Positions 27,300 to 35,317 of a DNA stretch of 64,000 bases are shown in pieces. Origin of the DNA: Candidatus Nitrosacidococcus tergens (GTDB lineage Bacteria > Pseudomonadota > Gammaproteobacteria > Nitrosococcales > Nitrosococcaceae). The notes below the pieces were generated by a model. That model saw only the letters and a program-made list of their open reading frames with translations. It was not told the origin of the DNA and did no database searches. Position 1 is the first letter of the stretch. Every line of letters begins with the position of its first letter. The DNA lies in assembly GCF_902810445.1 (NCBI RefSeq), contig NZ_LR778175.1:434001-498000 (forward strand), read 5' to 3'. The translations under genes and the position numbers were made by a program.

Positions 27300-27602
27300 A
27301 TGGAGCTAAATGCACGAGAGAAAGATAAGTTACTTATTTTTACTGCGGGGTTAGTAGCTGAACGGCGGCACGCTCGTGGGCTGAAGCTAAATTACCCTGA
27401 GACAATCGCTTATATTTCTGCAGCTATATTGGAAAAAGCTCGTGATGGAGCAAGTGTTGCGGAGTTAATGCACTATGGAACCACATTACTTACCCGTGAT
27501 GATGTAATGGAAGGTGTACCAGAGATGATTTCTGATGTGCAGGTAGAAGCGTTGTTTCCTGACGGTACTAAGCTAGTCACTGTACATCATCCCATTGTTT
27601 AA
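27300..27602 (+). CDS. ureA: Urease gamma subunit
   Basis: This 100-residue subunit is of the separate, non-fused type: MELNAREKDKLLIFTAGLVA, RRHARGLKLNYPETIAYI, ARDGASVAELM and the C-terminal LFPDGTKLVTVHHPI. It packs with UreB and UreC in the (UreABC)3 trimer. It lies 13 bp after ureD and 24 bp before ureB, consistent with one mRNA. Confidence 0.97.
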   Translation: MELNAREKDKLLIFTAGLVAERRHARGLKLNYPETIAYISAAILEKARDGASVAELMHYGTTLLTRDDVMEGVPEMISDVQVEALFPDGTKLVTVHHPIV

Positions 27603-27626
27603 TCAGTAGTTAGGATTTACATATCC

Positions 27627-27932
27627 ATGATACCAGGAGAGATAAAAGTTGAAGCAGGGGAAATAGAGCTCAATGTAGGTTGTCGCACCTTAACTATTAA
27701 AGTGATTAACTCAGGAGATCGACCTATCCAAGTAGGCTCTCACTATCATTTTTATGAAGTCAACAGTGCACTGTCTTTTGACCGGGAACGAGCTCGAGGA
27801 ATGAAACTAAATATTCCATCAGGTAATGCAGTGCGGTTTGAACCAGGACAAAGTCGTACCGTAGAGCTAGTGGAGTTTGTGGGGAGGCGTCATGTCTATG
27901 GTTTTAACGGTCAAATTATGGGACCATTATGA
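27627..27932 (+). CDS. ureB: Urease beta subunit
   Basis: This 101-residue subunit starts MIPGEIKVEAGEIELNVG, continues with IQVGSHYHFYEVN, GMKLNIPSGNAVRFEPGQ, and ends with GRRHVYGFNG-QIMGPL. These are all standard UreB positions. Its stop codon overlaps the ureC start by 4 bases (ATGA), a classic coupling junction. It is a structural subunit without catalytic residues. Confidence 0.97.
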   Translation: MIPGEIKVEAGEIELNVGCRTLTIKVINSGDRPIQVGSHYHFYEVNSALSFDRERARGMKLNIPSGNAVRFEPGQSRTVELVEFVGRRHVYGFNGQIMGPL

Positions 27933-29629
27933 AAATATCCCGCCAAGCTTATGCCGATCTCTATGGACCAACGGTAGGGGATCGAGTACGACTTGCAGAC
28001 ACTCACTTATGGATTGAAATAGAAAAGGATTTTACCACCCATGGAGATGAGGTGGAGTTTGGAGGAGGTAAATCCATCCGAGATGGAATGGCACAGAGTC
28101 AGTTACCTGCTGCTGAAGTTATGGATACCGTTATTATCAATGTAGTAGTTTTAGATTATTGGGGGATTATAAAAGCAGATGTAGGGATTAAAGGTGGACG
28201 AATTGCAGGCATTGGTGCTTCAGGAAATCCAGATACTCAAGCCAATGTAGATCTCCCCATTGGGGCAGGAACAGAGGTTATTTCTGGAACGGGTATGATC
28301 CTAACCGCAGGTGGAATTGATACTCATATTCATTTTATTTCCCCCGATCAAATTTATGAAGCGCTTAACTCAGGACTAACTACCATGATTGGTGGCGGCA
28401 CAGGCCCTGCAACGGGTACCCTTGCTACCACTTGTACCCCCGGACCTTGGCATATTAAGCGGATGCTCCAAGCAGCAGATGCGTTTCCTATGAATTTAGG
28501 CTTTACCGCTAAAGGTAATGTAAGCTTGCCTATTCCTATAGAAGAGCAAATCCGTGCAGGTGCTTTTGGACTTAAATTACACGAAGATTGGGGTAGCACT
28601 CCTGCTGCCATTGATAATTGTTTAAGTGTTGCTGATCGATTTGATGTACAAGTTGCAATTCATACTGATACTCTAAATGAGTCAGGTTTTCTTGAAACTA
28701 CGCTAGGGGCTTTTAAAGATCGCACGATTCATACCTATCATACTGAAGGAGCAGGTGGCGGTCATGCTCCTGATATTATTAAAGCTTGTAGTCAACCTAA
28801 TGTATTACCTGCTTCTACTAACCCAACGGTACCTTTTACAGTCAATACTCTAGATGAGCATCTAGATATGCTGATGGTTTGTCATCACTTAAACCCTGCT
28901 ATTGCAGAAGATGTTGCTTTTGCAGAAAGTCGAATCCGCCAAGAGACAATTGCTGCAGAAGGTATTCTCCATGATATGGGAGCATTAAGTATGTACTCCT
29001 CTGATTCTCAAGCGATGGGCAGGGTGGGAGAAGTTATTTTACGTACCTGGCAAAATGCTTCCGTTATGAAGCATGAGCGAGGAGCATTACCAGAAGACAA
29101 TGCTAGAAGTGATAACTTTCGGGCTAAAAGATATATTGCTAAATATACTATTAATCCAGCCATTACTTGGGGGGTTTCCCATGAAATTGGCTCTATCGAA
29201 AAAGGAAAATGGGCAGATTTAGTATTATGGAAGCCTGCTTTCTTTGGAGTAAAACCTAGCTTGATTATTAAAGGTGGAGTGATTGTTTCTGCTCCTATAG
29301 GAGACTCAAATGCATCAATTCCTACTCCACAGCCTGTACATTATCGACCTATGTTTGGTAGCTATGGCGGCAGTCGTACTGCTAGTAGCTTTACTTTTGT
29401 CTCTCAAGCAGCTTTAGAAGAGGATATTGGAATACGGTATGGGTTAAAAAAATCTTTAGTTGCAGTACGCCATACTCGTAATCTACGGAAAAAAGATATG
29501 ATTCATAACAACGCTACCCCTCATATTGAAGTAGATCCTCAAAACTATCAAGTTCATGCCGATGGGCAACTGCTGTGGTATGAACCGGTAGATGTACTGC
29601 CTATGGCACAGCGTTATTTCTTATTTTAA
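27929..29629 (+). CDS. ureC: Urease alpha (catalytic) subunit
   Basis: The 566-residue amidohydrolase subunit hydrolyses urea to ammonia and carbamate at a di-nickel centre. Active-site residues are intact: H133 and H135 in GGIDTHIHFI, the carbamylated lysine K216 in AFGLKLHEDWG, HTDTLNESGF and HTYHTEGAGGGHAPD for further histidines, the mobile-flap MVCHHLNP with Cys-His, and the metal Asp in MYSSDSQAMGR. Length matches the family. In an ammonia-oxidising or acid-exposed organism it would supply ammonia and buffer pH (inference). Confidence 0.98.
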   Translation: MKISRQAYADLYGPTVGDRVRLADTHLWIEIEKDFTTHGDEVEFGGGKSIRDGMAQSQLPAAEVMDTVIINVVVLDYWGIIKADVGIKGGRIAGIGASGNPDTQANVDLPIGAGTEVISGTGMILTAGGIDTHIHFISPDQIYEALNSGLTTMIGGGTGPATGTLATTCTPGPWHIKRMLQAADAFPMNLGFTAKGNVSLPIPIEEQIRAGAFGLKLHEDWGSTPAAIDNCLSVADRFDVQVAIHTDTLNESGFLETTLGAFKDRTIHTYHTEGAGGGHAPDIIKACSQPNVLPASTNPTVPFTVNTLDEHLDMLMVCHHLNPAIAEDVAFAESRIRQETIAAEGILHDMGALSMYSSDSQAMGRVGEVILRTWQNASVMKHERGALPEDNARSDNFRAKRYIAKYTINPAITWGVSHEIGSIEKGKWADLVLWKPAFFGVKPSLIIKGGVIVSAPIGDSNASIPTPQPVHYRPMFGSYGGSRTASSFTFVSQAALEEDIGIRYGLKKSLVAVRHTRNLRKKDMIHNNATPHIEVDPQNYQVHADGQLLWYEPVDVLPMAQRYFLF

Positions 29630-29633
29630 AAAA

Positions 29634-30134
29634 ATGCTTATGTTACTATTCGATCGACGGCTTTCTTCAGAAACACCAGCTACCCTAGAGATGGCATTTA
29701 CCTTTGAAGAGCGAGAGCGAAGCCAATTACGCTTTCATTTATCAGATGGTCAAGAAGCAGCTTTTCAAATTGAACGAGGTACTACTCTTACTGTAGGAGA
29801 TAAACTAGGTACTGCTGAAGGCCTAGTATTAGAAATACAGGCTAAACCTGAAGAACTTATGGAAGTACAAGCTCAAGACTCTCTTGATTTAATTAGATCA
29901 GCTTATCATCTAGGTAATCGTCATGTTCGGCTTCAAATTGACAAAGAGCGATTACGATTGCCTTTCGATTATGTACTTGAGGAAATGCTGGTTCAAATTG
30001 GGGTAAAAGTAACCAAAGTAATTGCTCCTTATCAGCCGGAATCAGGTGCTTACGGAGGAGGGCATCATCATAGCCATCGGGATCAAGGTGAATTTCACTA
30101 TGAAGCTAAATTACATCACTTTCATGATCATTAA
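29634..30134 (+). CDS. ureE: Urease accessory nickel metallochaperone UreE
   Basis: The start is taken at the ATG at 29634, just after the ureC stop (29627-29629); a longer frame from 29592 overlaps ureC and is not convincing. The 166-residue protein has the UreE peptide-binding and metal-binding domains (FEERERSQLRFHLSDGQE; LGNRHVRLQI with the dimer-interface His region). It also has a His-rich tail (GGGHHHSHRDQGEFHYEAK, LHHFHDH) suited to Ni2+ storage. It passes nickel to UreG. Its stop overlaps the ureF ATG by one base. Confidence 0.95.
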   Translation: MLMLLFDRRLSSETPATLEMAFTFEERERSQLRFHLSDGQEAAFQIERGTTLTVGDKLGTAEGLVLEIQAKPEELMEVQAQDSLDLIRSAYHLGNRHVRLQIDKERLRLPFDYVLEEMLVQIGVKVTKVIAPYQPESGAYGGGHHHSHRDQGEFHYEAKLHHFHDH

Positions 30135-30808
30135 TGAATAGGGCTTGGTCCCTATTGCGGTTAGCAAGTCCTCAGCTTCCTATTGGTGCTTATAGTTACT
30201 CTCAGGGCTTAGAAAGTGCCATTGAGCAAGGTATTGTCCATGATACTCAAAGTGCCAAGGTTTGGATTTCTGATCAGCTGGTATTAAATATCTCCTATTT
30301 TGAAGCACCATTATTATTTCGAATACTTACTGCTATTGCTAATCATAAATGGGAAGAATTAACTCAATGGGAAGCAGAATATAAAGCAAGTCGAGAAACT
30401 GCTGAACTCTATGGCGAATCTCAACAACTTGGTTTTTCTTTAACTCAGCTAATGAAACAATTACCTGAATTAAATAAAGAGCTAGATCAAAAAATTTTAA
30501 ATGTTAAAGATCCTAGCTTTTTTTTTGCTTGGTCAGTTGCAGCGTACGCTTGGAGCTTATCCCCTGAAGATGGGCTTGCTGCTTGGTTATGGAGTTGGTT
30601 AGAAAATCAACTAATTGTACTTATGAAAACACTACCTCTAGGTCAGCAAGCTTCTCAAAACCTACTCTCTCAGTTATTACCAGTACTTGATCAAGCCTAT
30701 CACCAAGCAATGACTTATACGGATGATGAGCTCGCAAATGGCACTTGGGGACTCGCTATTGCTTCAATGAATCATGAAATCCAATATAGCCGATTATTTC
30801 GCTCTTAG
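30134..30808 (+). CDS. ureF: Urease accessory protein UreF
   Basis: This 224-residue, mostly helical protein contains the conserved LRLASPQLPIGAYSYSQGLE element near the N-terminus and FFAWSVAAYAWSLSPEDGL. It forms the UreD-UreF-UreG complex with apo-urease and controls GTP hydrolysis by UreG. ATG 30134 overlaps the ureE stop, and the C-terminus (MNHEIQYSRLFRS) matches the end that binds UreG in other systems. Confidence 0.95.
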   Translation: MNRAWSLLRLASPQLPIGAYSYSQGLESAIEQGIVHDTQSAKVWISDQLVLNISYFEAPLLFRILTAIANHKWEELTQWEAEYKASRETAELYGESQQLGFSLTQLMKQLPELNKELDQKILNVKDPSFFFAWSVAAYAWSLSPEDGLAAWLWSWLENQLIVLMKTLPLGQQASQNLLSQLLPVLDQAYHQAMTYTDDELANGTWGLAIASMNHEIQYSRLFRS

Positions 30809-30820
30809 GAGAATTAAAAA

Positions 30821-31435
30821 GTGAGTAAACAACCACTACGAGTAGGGATTGGCGGTCCAGTTGGCTCTGGAAAGACTGCGCTCACCCTTGCTTTATGCCG
30901 TGCTTTACATGATCAATATAGCCTCGCTGTAGTAACTAATGATATTTATACTAAGGAAGATGCTCAATTCTTAGTCCATCATAATGCACTAAGCTCAGAT
31001 CGAATCATGGGAGTAGAAACAGGAGGATGTCCTCACACAGCAATCCGTGAAGATGCCTCTGCAAATCTTGAGGCAGTTTCTCAGCTTAATCAGCGTTTTT
31101 CCGGTCTTGATCTTATTTTTGTGGAATCAGGAGGGGATAATTTAGCTGCCACGTTTAGCCCAGAGCTTTCTGATCTTACTATTTATGTGATTGATGTAGC
31201 TGCAGGGGAGAAAATTCCCCGTAAAGGAGGACCTGGAATTTGTAAATCTGATTTACTAGTTATCAATAAAATTGATCTTGCCCCTTTAGTAGGTGCCTCT
31301 TTAGAAGTGATGGATCGAGATGCTAAGAAAATGCGTGGAGAGCGACCTTTTATCTTTAGCAATTTAAAATCAGGACAGGGGTTAGCTGAAATTATTCAAT
31401 TTATCGAACACCAAGGGTTATTAAAAATAAACTAG
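30821..31435 (+). CDS. ureG: Urease accessory GTPase UreG
   Basis: This 204-residue SIMIBI GTPase has P-loop GPVGSGKTALT, the nickel-binding CPH motif in GVETGGCPHTAIRED, EASANLEAV-type switch, VESGGDNLAATFSPEL, and the guanine-specificity motif VINKIDLAP. It uses GTP to drive nickel insertion into urease. A GTG start at 30821 has a good ribosome binding site (TAGGAGAA). It ends the operon. Two bases after its stop begins a fragment of a plasmid replication gene. Confidence 0.97.
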   Translation: MSKQPLRVGIGGPVGSGKTALTLALCRALHDQYSLAVVTNDIYTKEDAQFLVHHNALSSDRIMGVETGGCPHTAIREDASANLEAVSQLNQRFSGLDLIFVESGGDNLAATFSPELSDLTIYVIDVAAGEKIPRKGGPGICKSDLLVINKIDLAPLVGASLEVMDRDAKKMRGERPFIFSNLKSGQGLAEIIQFIEHQGLLKIN

Positions 31436-31437
31436 CT

Positions 31438-31590
31438 GTTCATCTTGGAGATTATAAAGATCTAGCCTATTTTAAAAGGGCTATATTAAACACCACTGTT
31501 ACTCAGGTTAATAACCATACAGATATTGAATTAAACTACCAGCAACATAAAAAAAGTCGGATCATTATCGGTTTTTCTTTTCACTTTTAA
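31438..31590 (+). pseudogene. C-terminal fragment of a Rep_3-type plasmid replication initiator
   Basis: Fifty codons in one open frame, without start codon, end at TAA 31588-31590. The sequence (YKDLAYFKRAILNTTVTQVN, NHTDIELNYQQHKKSR, IIIGFSFHF) matches the pattern of the second winged-helix of Rep_3 initiators: FK-x-LKRRVL-x-PA-x-x-EIN, HTDL-x-V-x-Y, KxGRKV-x-x-x-x-F-x-F. The N-terminal three quarters are missing. It lies 2 bp after ureG, so an ancient plasmid or integrated element ended here. Confidence 0.7.
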
Positions 31591-31605
31591 CTTACAAAAA
31601 TCAGA

Positions 31606-31982
31606 AAATGGATCTTGTTTAACTTGCTCTTACCACAATCCCACCACCACCAGTGCTAATATTCCGATAACCATTCAATTTACCTCGGATCAAAATGCCT
31701 CACTTTCTTGGCAGGGATAAACCTTACCTATAGAGCGGCTTAATTTCAATTTAGGCACTGGGATGCAGATATTTAAAGGATAACTGGATTGCTTTAACTA
31801 CGAATACTCAGTTTGGCTTAAATCAAGGAGGTTATATCACTTTAAGCCAAATTCAAGACAATACTATTACCGGTGAGATTACTGGAGATTCAAATCAAAC
31901 AGTTAATTTGTATAGTAGTTTGACCGATAGTGAGATCCTAAGTGGTGGTGTTTCATTTAAAGGTTATCGCATTAGTCGATAA
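31606..31982 (+). pseudogene. Broken gene for an unrecognised secreted beta-rich protein
   Basis: Protein-like sequence is readable in two frames. First comes SYHNPTTTSANIPITIQF, TSDQNASLSWQG, stop, TLPIERLNFNLG. After a frameshift it continues NWIALTTNTQFGLNQGGYIT to a stop at 31980-31982 (KGYRISR). The Thr/Ser/Asn-rich beta pattern resembles a secreted or surface protein. I do not recognise the family. With the Rep_3 fragment it fills the region 31436-31990. Confidence 0.5.
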
Positions 31983-31990
31983 AGTTTATA

Positions 31991-32896
31991 GTGAGTTTAA
32001 CCAGTCTTATAAGTCGCCCAGAAGTCATTGCAAAGATAAAAGTACTTCGGCCTAAAATGTCGCGAAAGATACCAGTATCATTTAAAGTAAATCCACGAAG
32101 TAAGCGGTATACGCTTATAGGTACCGCTTTTGATTATTTTTTACGTTTTGAGCTTCAAAGACAAGTGCCTACTTCAATCAATAGGCTATGGATTGCTGAA
32201 TTAGCAGCCAATATGATATGTCGTGAACGAGAAAATGGGATGACAGTTAATTTAGATCTTTTGCAAGGCGTAGACGATCATCTCTATATCCCTCCTGAGG
32301 AAGTTAGCCAAATTGCTGGCAATACTGTTATTGAGGCTAAGGCCGCTGTTGCTAAGTACATATCTACTAGAGAACCAACTAGGGTTGATCAGGTAAATAT
32401 AGCTAGTCACGCTATTCGCCTTGCTAACCTTGATTCGATATATCGTGCTTGGCAACTAAGCCCTCATTTTCAAGAAATTTACCAAGAAGATATAGAAGAT
32501 TTGCTAGATCTTCTGTCTATTGTTCCATTTGATTTGCTAATAAAAAGCAAAACGATATTGCTTAATCCAGATTTTGGAAAAGTATCAACGCTAGTCGGAG
32601 GCGCAGATGTAGATCTTATTGCTGGTGATATGCTTGTAGATTTTAAAACAACCATTAGAGATACGATGCTAGCTAGTAGCCTTGATCAAATTCTCGGCTA
32701 TTATTGGTTGGCTGATCGTTATCGTAGAGAAGATATGTTCTCTTTTCCCGAAATAAAGCAAATAGCATTATATTTTTGCCGCTACGGATTTCTTTGGGTT
32801 CAAGATATTGCTATATGGAAGAATCATCCTAAATTTACAGAAACTAGAGATTGGTTCTTTAAATATATCGACCCGAATATCGCTACTATGAATTGA
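31991..32896 (+). CDS. Putative PD-(D/E)XK nuclease-like protein
   Basis: This is a 301-residue cytoplasmic protein starting with GTG. Its only clear signature is GGADVDLIAGDMLVDFKTT: D206/D208, then D217-x-K219 on the next strand, followed by a helix with Gln (LDQILGYYWLA). This is the order of the PD-(D/E)XK nuclease core. The N-terminal 150 residues are helical with LIGTAFDYFLRFELQ. The gene is intact although it follows two plasmid-like pseudogenes, so it may be a defence or element-borne nuclease. No partner gene follows. The nuclease call rests on motif order only. Confidence 0.5.
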   Translation: MSLTSLISRPEVIAKIKVLRPKMSRKIPVSFKVNPRSKRYTLIGTAFDYFLRFELQRQVPTSINRLWIAELAANMICRERENGMTVNLDLLQGVDDHLYIPPEEVSQIAGNTVIEAKAAVAKYISTREPTRVDQVNIASHAIRLANLDSIYRAWQLSPHFQEIYQEDIEDLLDLLSIVPFDLLIKSKTILLNPDFGKVSTLVGGADVDLIAGDMLVDFKTTIRDTMLASSLDQILGYYWLADRYRREDMFSFPEIKQIALYFCRYGFLWVQDIAIWKNHPKFTETRDWFFKYIDPNIATMN

Positions 32897-33444
32897 TTAA
32901 AAACTGCCAACAAAAAATCCTATCTTCTTTTTTAGCGACAGCTCTTTAATTTCTTCTCAATTTCTAGCTATTTTATTTAGCTAAGATCTTATTAGATTGT
33001 TAGCTATTACTAGCTATACCACTAAAGTAGAACATTATAGTAAGCTGCTTTTTCACTTTGATATGGATTTAAAGGTACTTTAACTAGTACATACATCTGC
33101 TTAGAGCTATAGCTTACCACCATCTCATGGTGCTTAGTTTTTGCCATTGTTCATCGTTACCTACTAGGCATTTTACTTACTAAAAATTAACAATCAAAGG
33201 CAACATTAGGGTAGTTAAATCCTAATGGGTTCAATTACCTATGAAAAAAAGGAAGCAACAGTAGAAATCTTATTTGCTGATGACGCTATCTCTTTAATCT
33301 ATAAAGATTTACTAGTTATCATTTAGAACAAGTAAGTAATTATGCTATCCTTCTTTAAATAAACTATTCATGGCTTGGAAATCTCCTAGTCAAATACTGA
33401 TGACTGCACTGTAAGACATAAAAATAAACTAGGGAGAATCTTTT
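32897..33444. other. 548-bp gap with no supported gene
   Basis: AT-rich DNA between the nuclease-like gene and hupE. It contains short frames (minus 33022-33147, 41 codons; plus 33225-33326, 33 codons) without ribosome binding sites or recognisable motifs. These look like further decay products of the mobile element to the left. The hupE ribosome binding site (AGGGAGAA) is at its right end. Confidence 0.6.
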
Positions 33445-34029
33445 ATGAATATTAAACACCTGTTTAGTTTTCTAGGGTTATTGCTATTTTCTGGTACTAT
33501 TTGGCCACACCCTGGACACGTTGATCACGAATCTATAGGATTTTTCCACGGGCTATTACATCCCTTTACCGGCTTTGATCATCTCATGGCGATGTTTGCC
33601 GTGGGTCTCTGGGCAGCACAACAGCAAGGAAAAACTCGATTGGCTATCCCAGTTACTTTTATATCCGTTATGCTATTGGGGGGGTTGCTTGGAATTTACT
33701 TTAATATTACTTTACCATTTGTTGAAAATGCCATTGCCGTATCTGTACTTGCTCTAGGATTATTTGTTGCTCTTACGATACAGCTACCTCTGTTTCTCTC
33801 CATAGGAATTACCGCGCTATTTGCCATTAATCATGGTTATGCCCATGGTATAGAAATTCCTACTTTAGATAATCCAACAGGATTTGCTTTTGGTTTTGTT
33901 CTAGCTACTGCCCTACTTCATAGTTTAGGCTATGGACTAGCCTATTTTATGCCTACCCGTTTTGCAGCACTTACTCGAATTTTAGGTGTATTTTCTGTAG
34001 GTGCTGGATTGTGGCTATTAACCACCTAA
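33445..34029 (+). CDS. hupE: HupE/UreJ family nickel transporter
   Basis: This is a 194-residue membrane protein with a signal-like first helix and about six further helices. The family signature is present: HPGHVDHESIGFFHGLLHPF-TGFDHLMAMFAVGLWA, with the HP-x-x-GxDHL motif involved in metal binding, and NHGYAHGIEIP in the middle. HupE/UreJ proteins move Ni2+ (some Co2+), needed for urease or hydrogenase. It lies 2 kb downstream of the urease operon and begins a same-strand set with a porin and a TonB receptor, consistent with nickel supply. Confidence 0.92.
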   Translation: MNIKHLFSFLGLLLFSGTIWPHPGHVDHESIGFFHGLLHPFTGFDHLMAMFAVGLWAAQQQGKTRLAIPVTFISVMLLGGLLGIYFNITLPFVENAIAVSVLALGLFVALTIQLPLFLSIGITALFAINHGYAHGIEIPTLDNPTGFAFGFVLATALLHSLGYGLAYFMPTRFAALTRILGVFSVGAGLWLLTT

Positions 34030-34047
34030 TATAGCCCGTTTTTATCA

Positions 34048-35244
34048 ATGTTTTTTAATGGCAGCAAATGCTGCCATCGTGCTTTATTATTCTTTTTTAT
34101 CTCACTTTTTCTAGGTACTTCTGCTCCTGGATGGGCATTTTCTGGCTTAGACGGGTTTCATTATGAATATGATAAGTATCGAAATATCAGCATAGGCGGC
34201 GGAGTGAAAACCAGCTTTAAGGCTATAAATAATCTTCCTCAAAGTCAATGGTCTACCGATGCTACTATGAATAACTGGCGTATTTATGTCAATGGTCAAC
34301 TTCATAAATATATCAAATTTGAATTTAATACAGAGTGTGCTAACTGCCAACAAAGCGCAGATATTCAGGTACTTGATGGTATTTTAAAATTTGATATTAC
34401 TGATGCTTTTAACCTCTGGTTAGGACGCATGATTACCCCCTCTGATCGAGGTGAATTAGCTGGCCCTTTTTTTCAAGATATTTTTGAGTTTGAACGAATT
34501 GCATTTTATCCTTCTGATTTTTCTACTGAACATCGGATAGATGGAGAATTTGCTCGAGATGATGGGATGAATATTTGGGGATCTGGAGGTTCAGAAAATA
34601 GATTTACTTATATTTTTGGTCTATTTAAAGGTCTTCATCATATCGCCACTAGCCCTTTGGTGGGAGCACGAATAGGCTATAATTTTTGGAACGTAGAGCA
34701 GAATCCAGGAGATTATCTTAGCAGTACTTATTATGGTACCCAAGGAGATATTCTTACCATAGGTAGCTCTTTTCAATATCAAGCTCATGGAGCAGGTACA
34801 ACGCAAAATCCCACAGATTTTTTAGGAATGGATGTAGATATTCTCTTGGAAAAAGTATTATCTAATCAAGGAGTTTTTACTTTTAACGGAGAATATAAAT
34901 ACTTTGCTCCGGGACTTACTCCTACTGCTCTAGCAGATCCTACCTGTTTTTGCATTTTTGAAGGTAATGCCTATACTGCCTCTGCCCTTTATCTTTTTTC
35001 AGAAAAAGTATTTATCGGCCAGTTTCAACCCTATGTACGTTGGACCGATAATATTCCTTTCAATAGCTCCAACCGAGATGAAATTGAAGCGGGAGTAAAT
35101 TATGTGATTGATGGTCATGATGCTCGAGTTTCCCTTTTTTATGAATACGGAGATATTAATACTAAAGGAAGAGTTTGGACATCTGGCATTACTGGTCCTA
35201 AAGTGAGTGCTTTTGGGTTAGGATTTCAGTTCCAATTCCGCTAG
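34048..35244 (+). CDS. Outer-membrane porin-like protein
   Basis: This 398-residue protein has an N-terminal signal peptide (hydrophobic run FFISLFLGTSAPGWA) and a mature beta-barrel rich in alternating aromatic strands. Strands such as ISIGGGVKTSFKAI and FNLWLGRMITPSDRGELAGP resemble phosphate-selective porin O/P-type barrels. The last residue is Arg after FQFQF, close to a normal OMP end. A loop contains TECANCQQSAD. Sitting 18 bp after hupE suggests co-transcription and passage of a nickel complex or small solute; the substrate is inferred only from context. Confidence 0.7.
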   Translation: MFFNGSKCCHRALLFFFISLFLGTSAPGWAFSGLDGFHYEYDKYRNISIGGGVKTSFKAINNLPQSQWSTDATMNNWRIYVNGQLHKYIKFEFNTECANCQQSADIQVLDGILKFDITDAFNLWLGRMITPSDRGELAGPFFQDIFEFERIAFYPSDFSTEHRIDGEFARDDGMNIWGSGGSENRFTYIFGLFKGLHHIATSPLVGARIGYNFWNVEQNPGDYLSSTYYGTQGDILTIGSSFQYQAHGAGTTQNPTDFLGMDVDILLEKVLSNQGVFTFNGEYKYFAPGLTPTALADPTCFCIFEGNAYTASALYLFSEKVFIGQFQPYVRWTDNIPFNSSNRDEIEAGVNYVIDGHDARVSLFYEYGDINTKGRVWTSGITGPKVSAFGLGFQFQFR

Positions 35245-35247
35245 CTA

Positions 35248-35284
35248 GCATACATATTATTTGTATGCAGCCTTTTCTTTTTTA
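35248..35284 (+). terminator. Probable Rho-independent terminator after the porin gene
   Basis: GCATACA and TGTATGC (35248-35254, 35262-35268) form a 7-bp stem with a 7-base loop, followed by AGCC and a T-rich run to 35284. It may partly separate the TonB receptor from hupE and the porin. Confidence 0.6.
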
Positions 35285-35317
35285 CATTAATTTTCATTAA
35301 ATTTATTTAAATAAATC

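Noticed and set aside
29592..29633. Extended N-terminus of UreE overlapping ureC
   Set aside because: UreE normally starts near MLMLLFDRR; the upstream codons are just ureC sequence in another frame.
33022..33147. 41-codon minus-strand frame starting MAKTKHHEM
   Set aside because: No Shine-Dalgarno sequence and no known family; too short to support in a scarred region.
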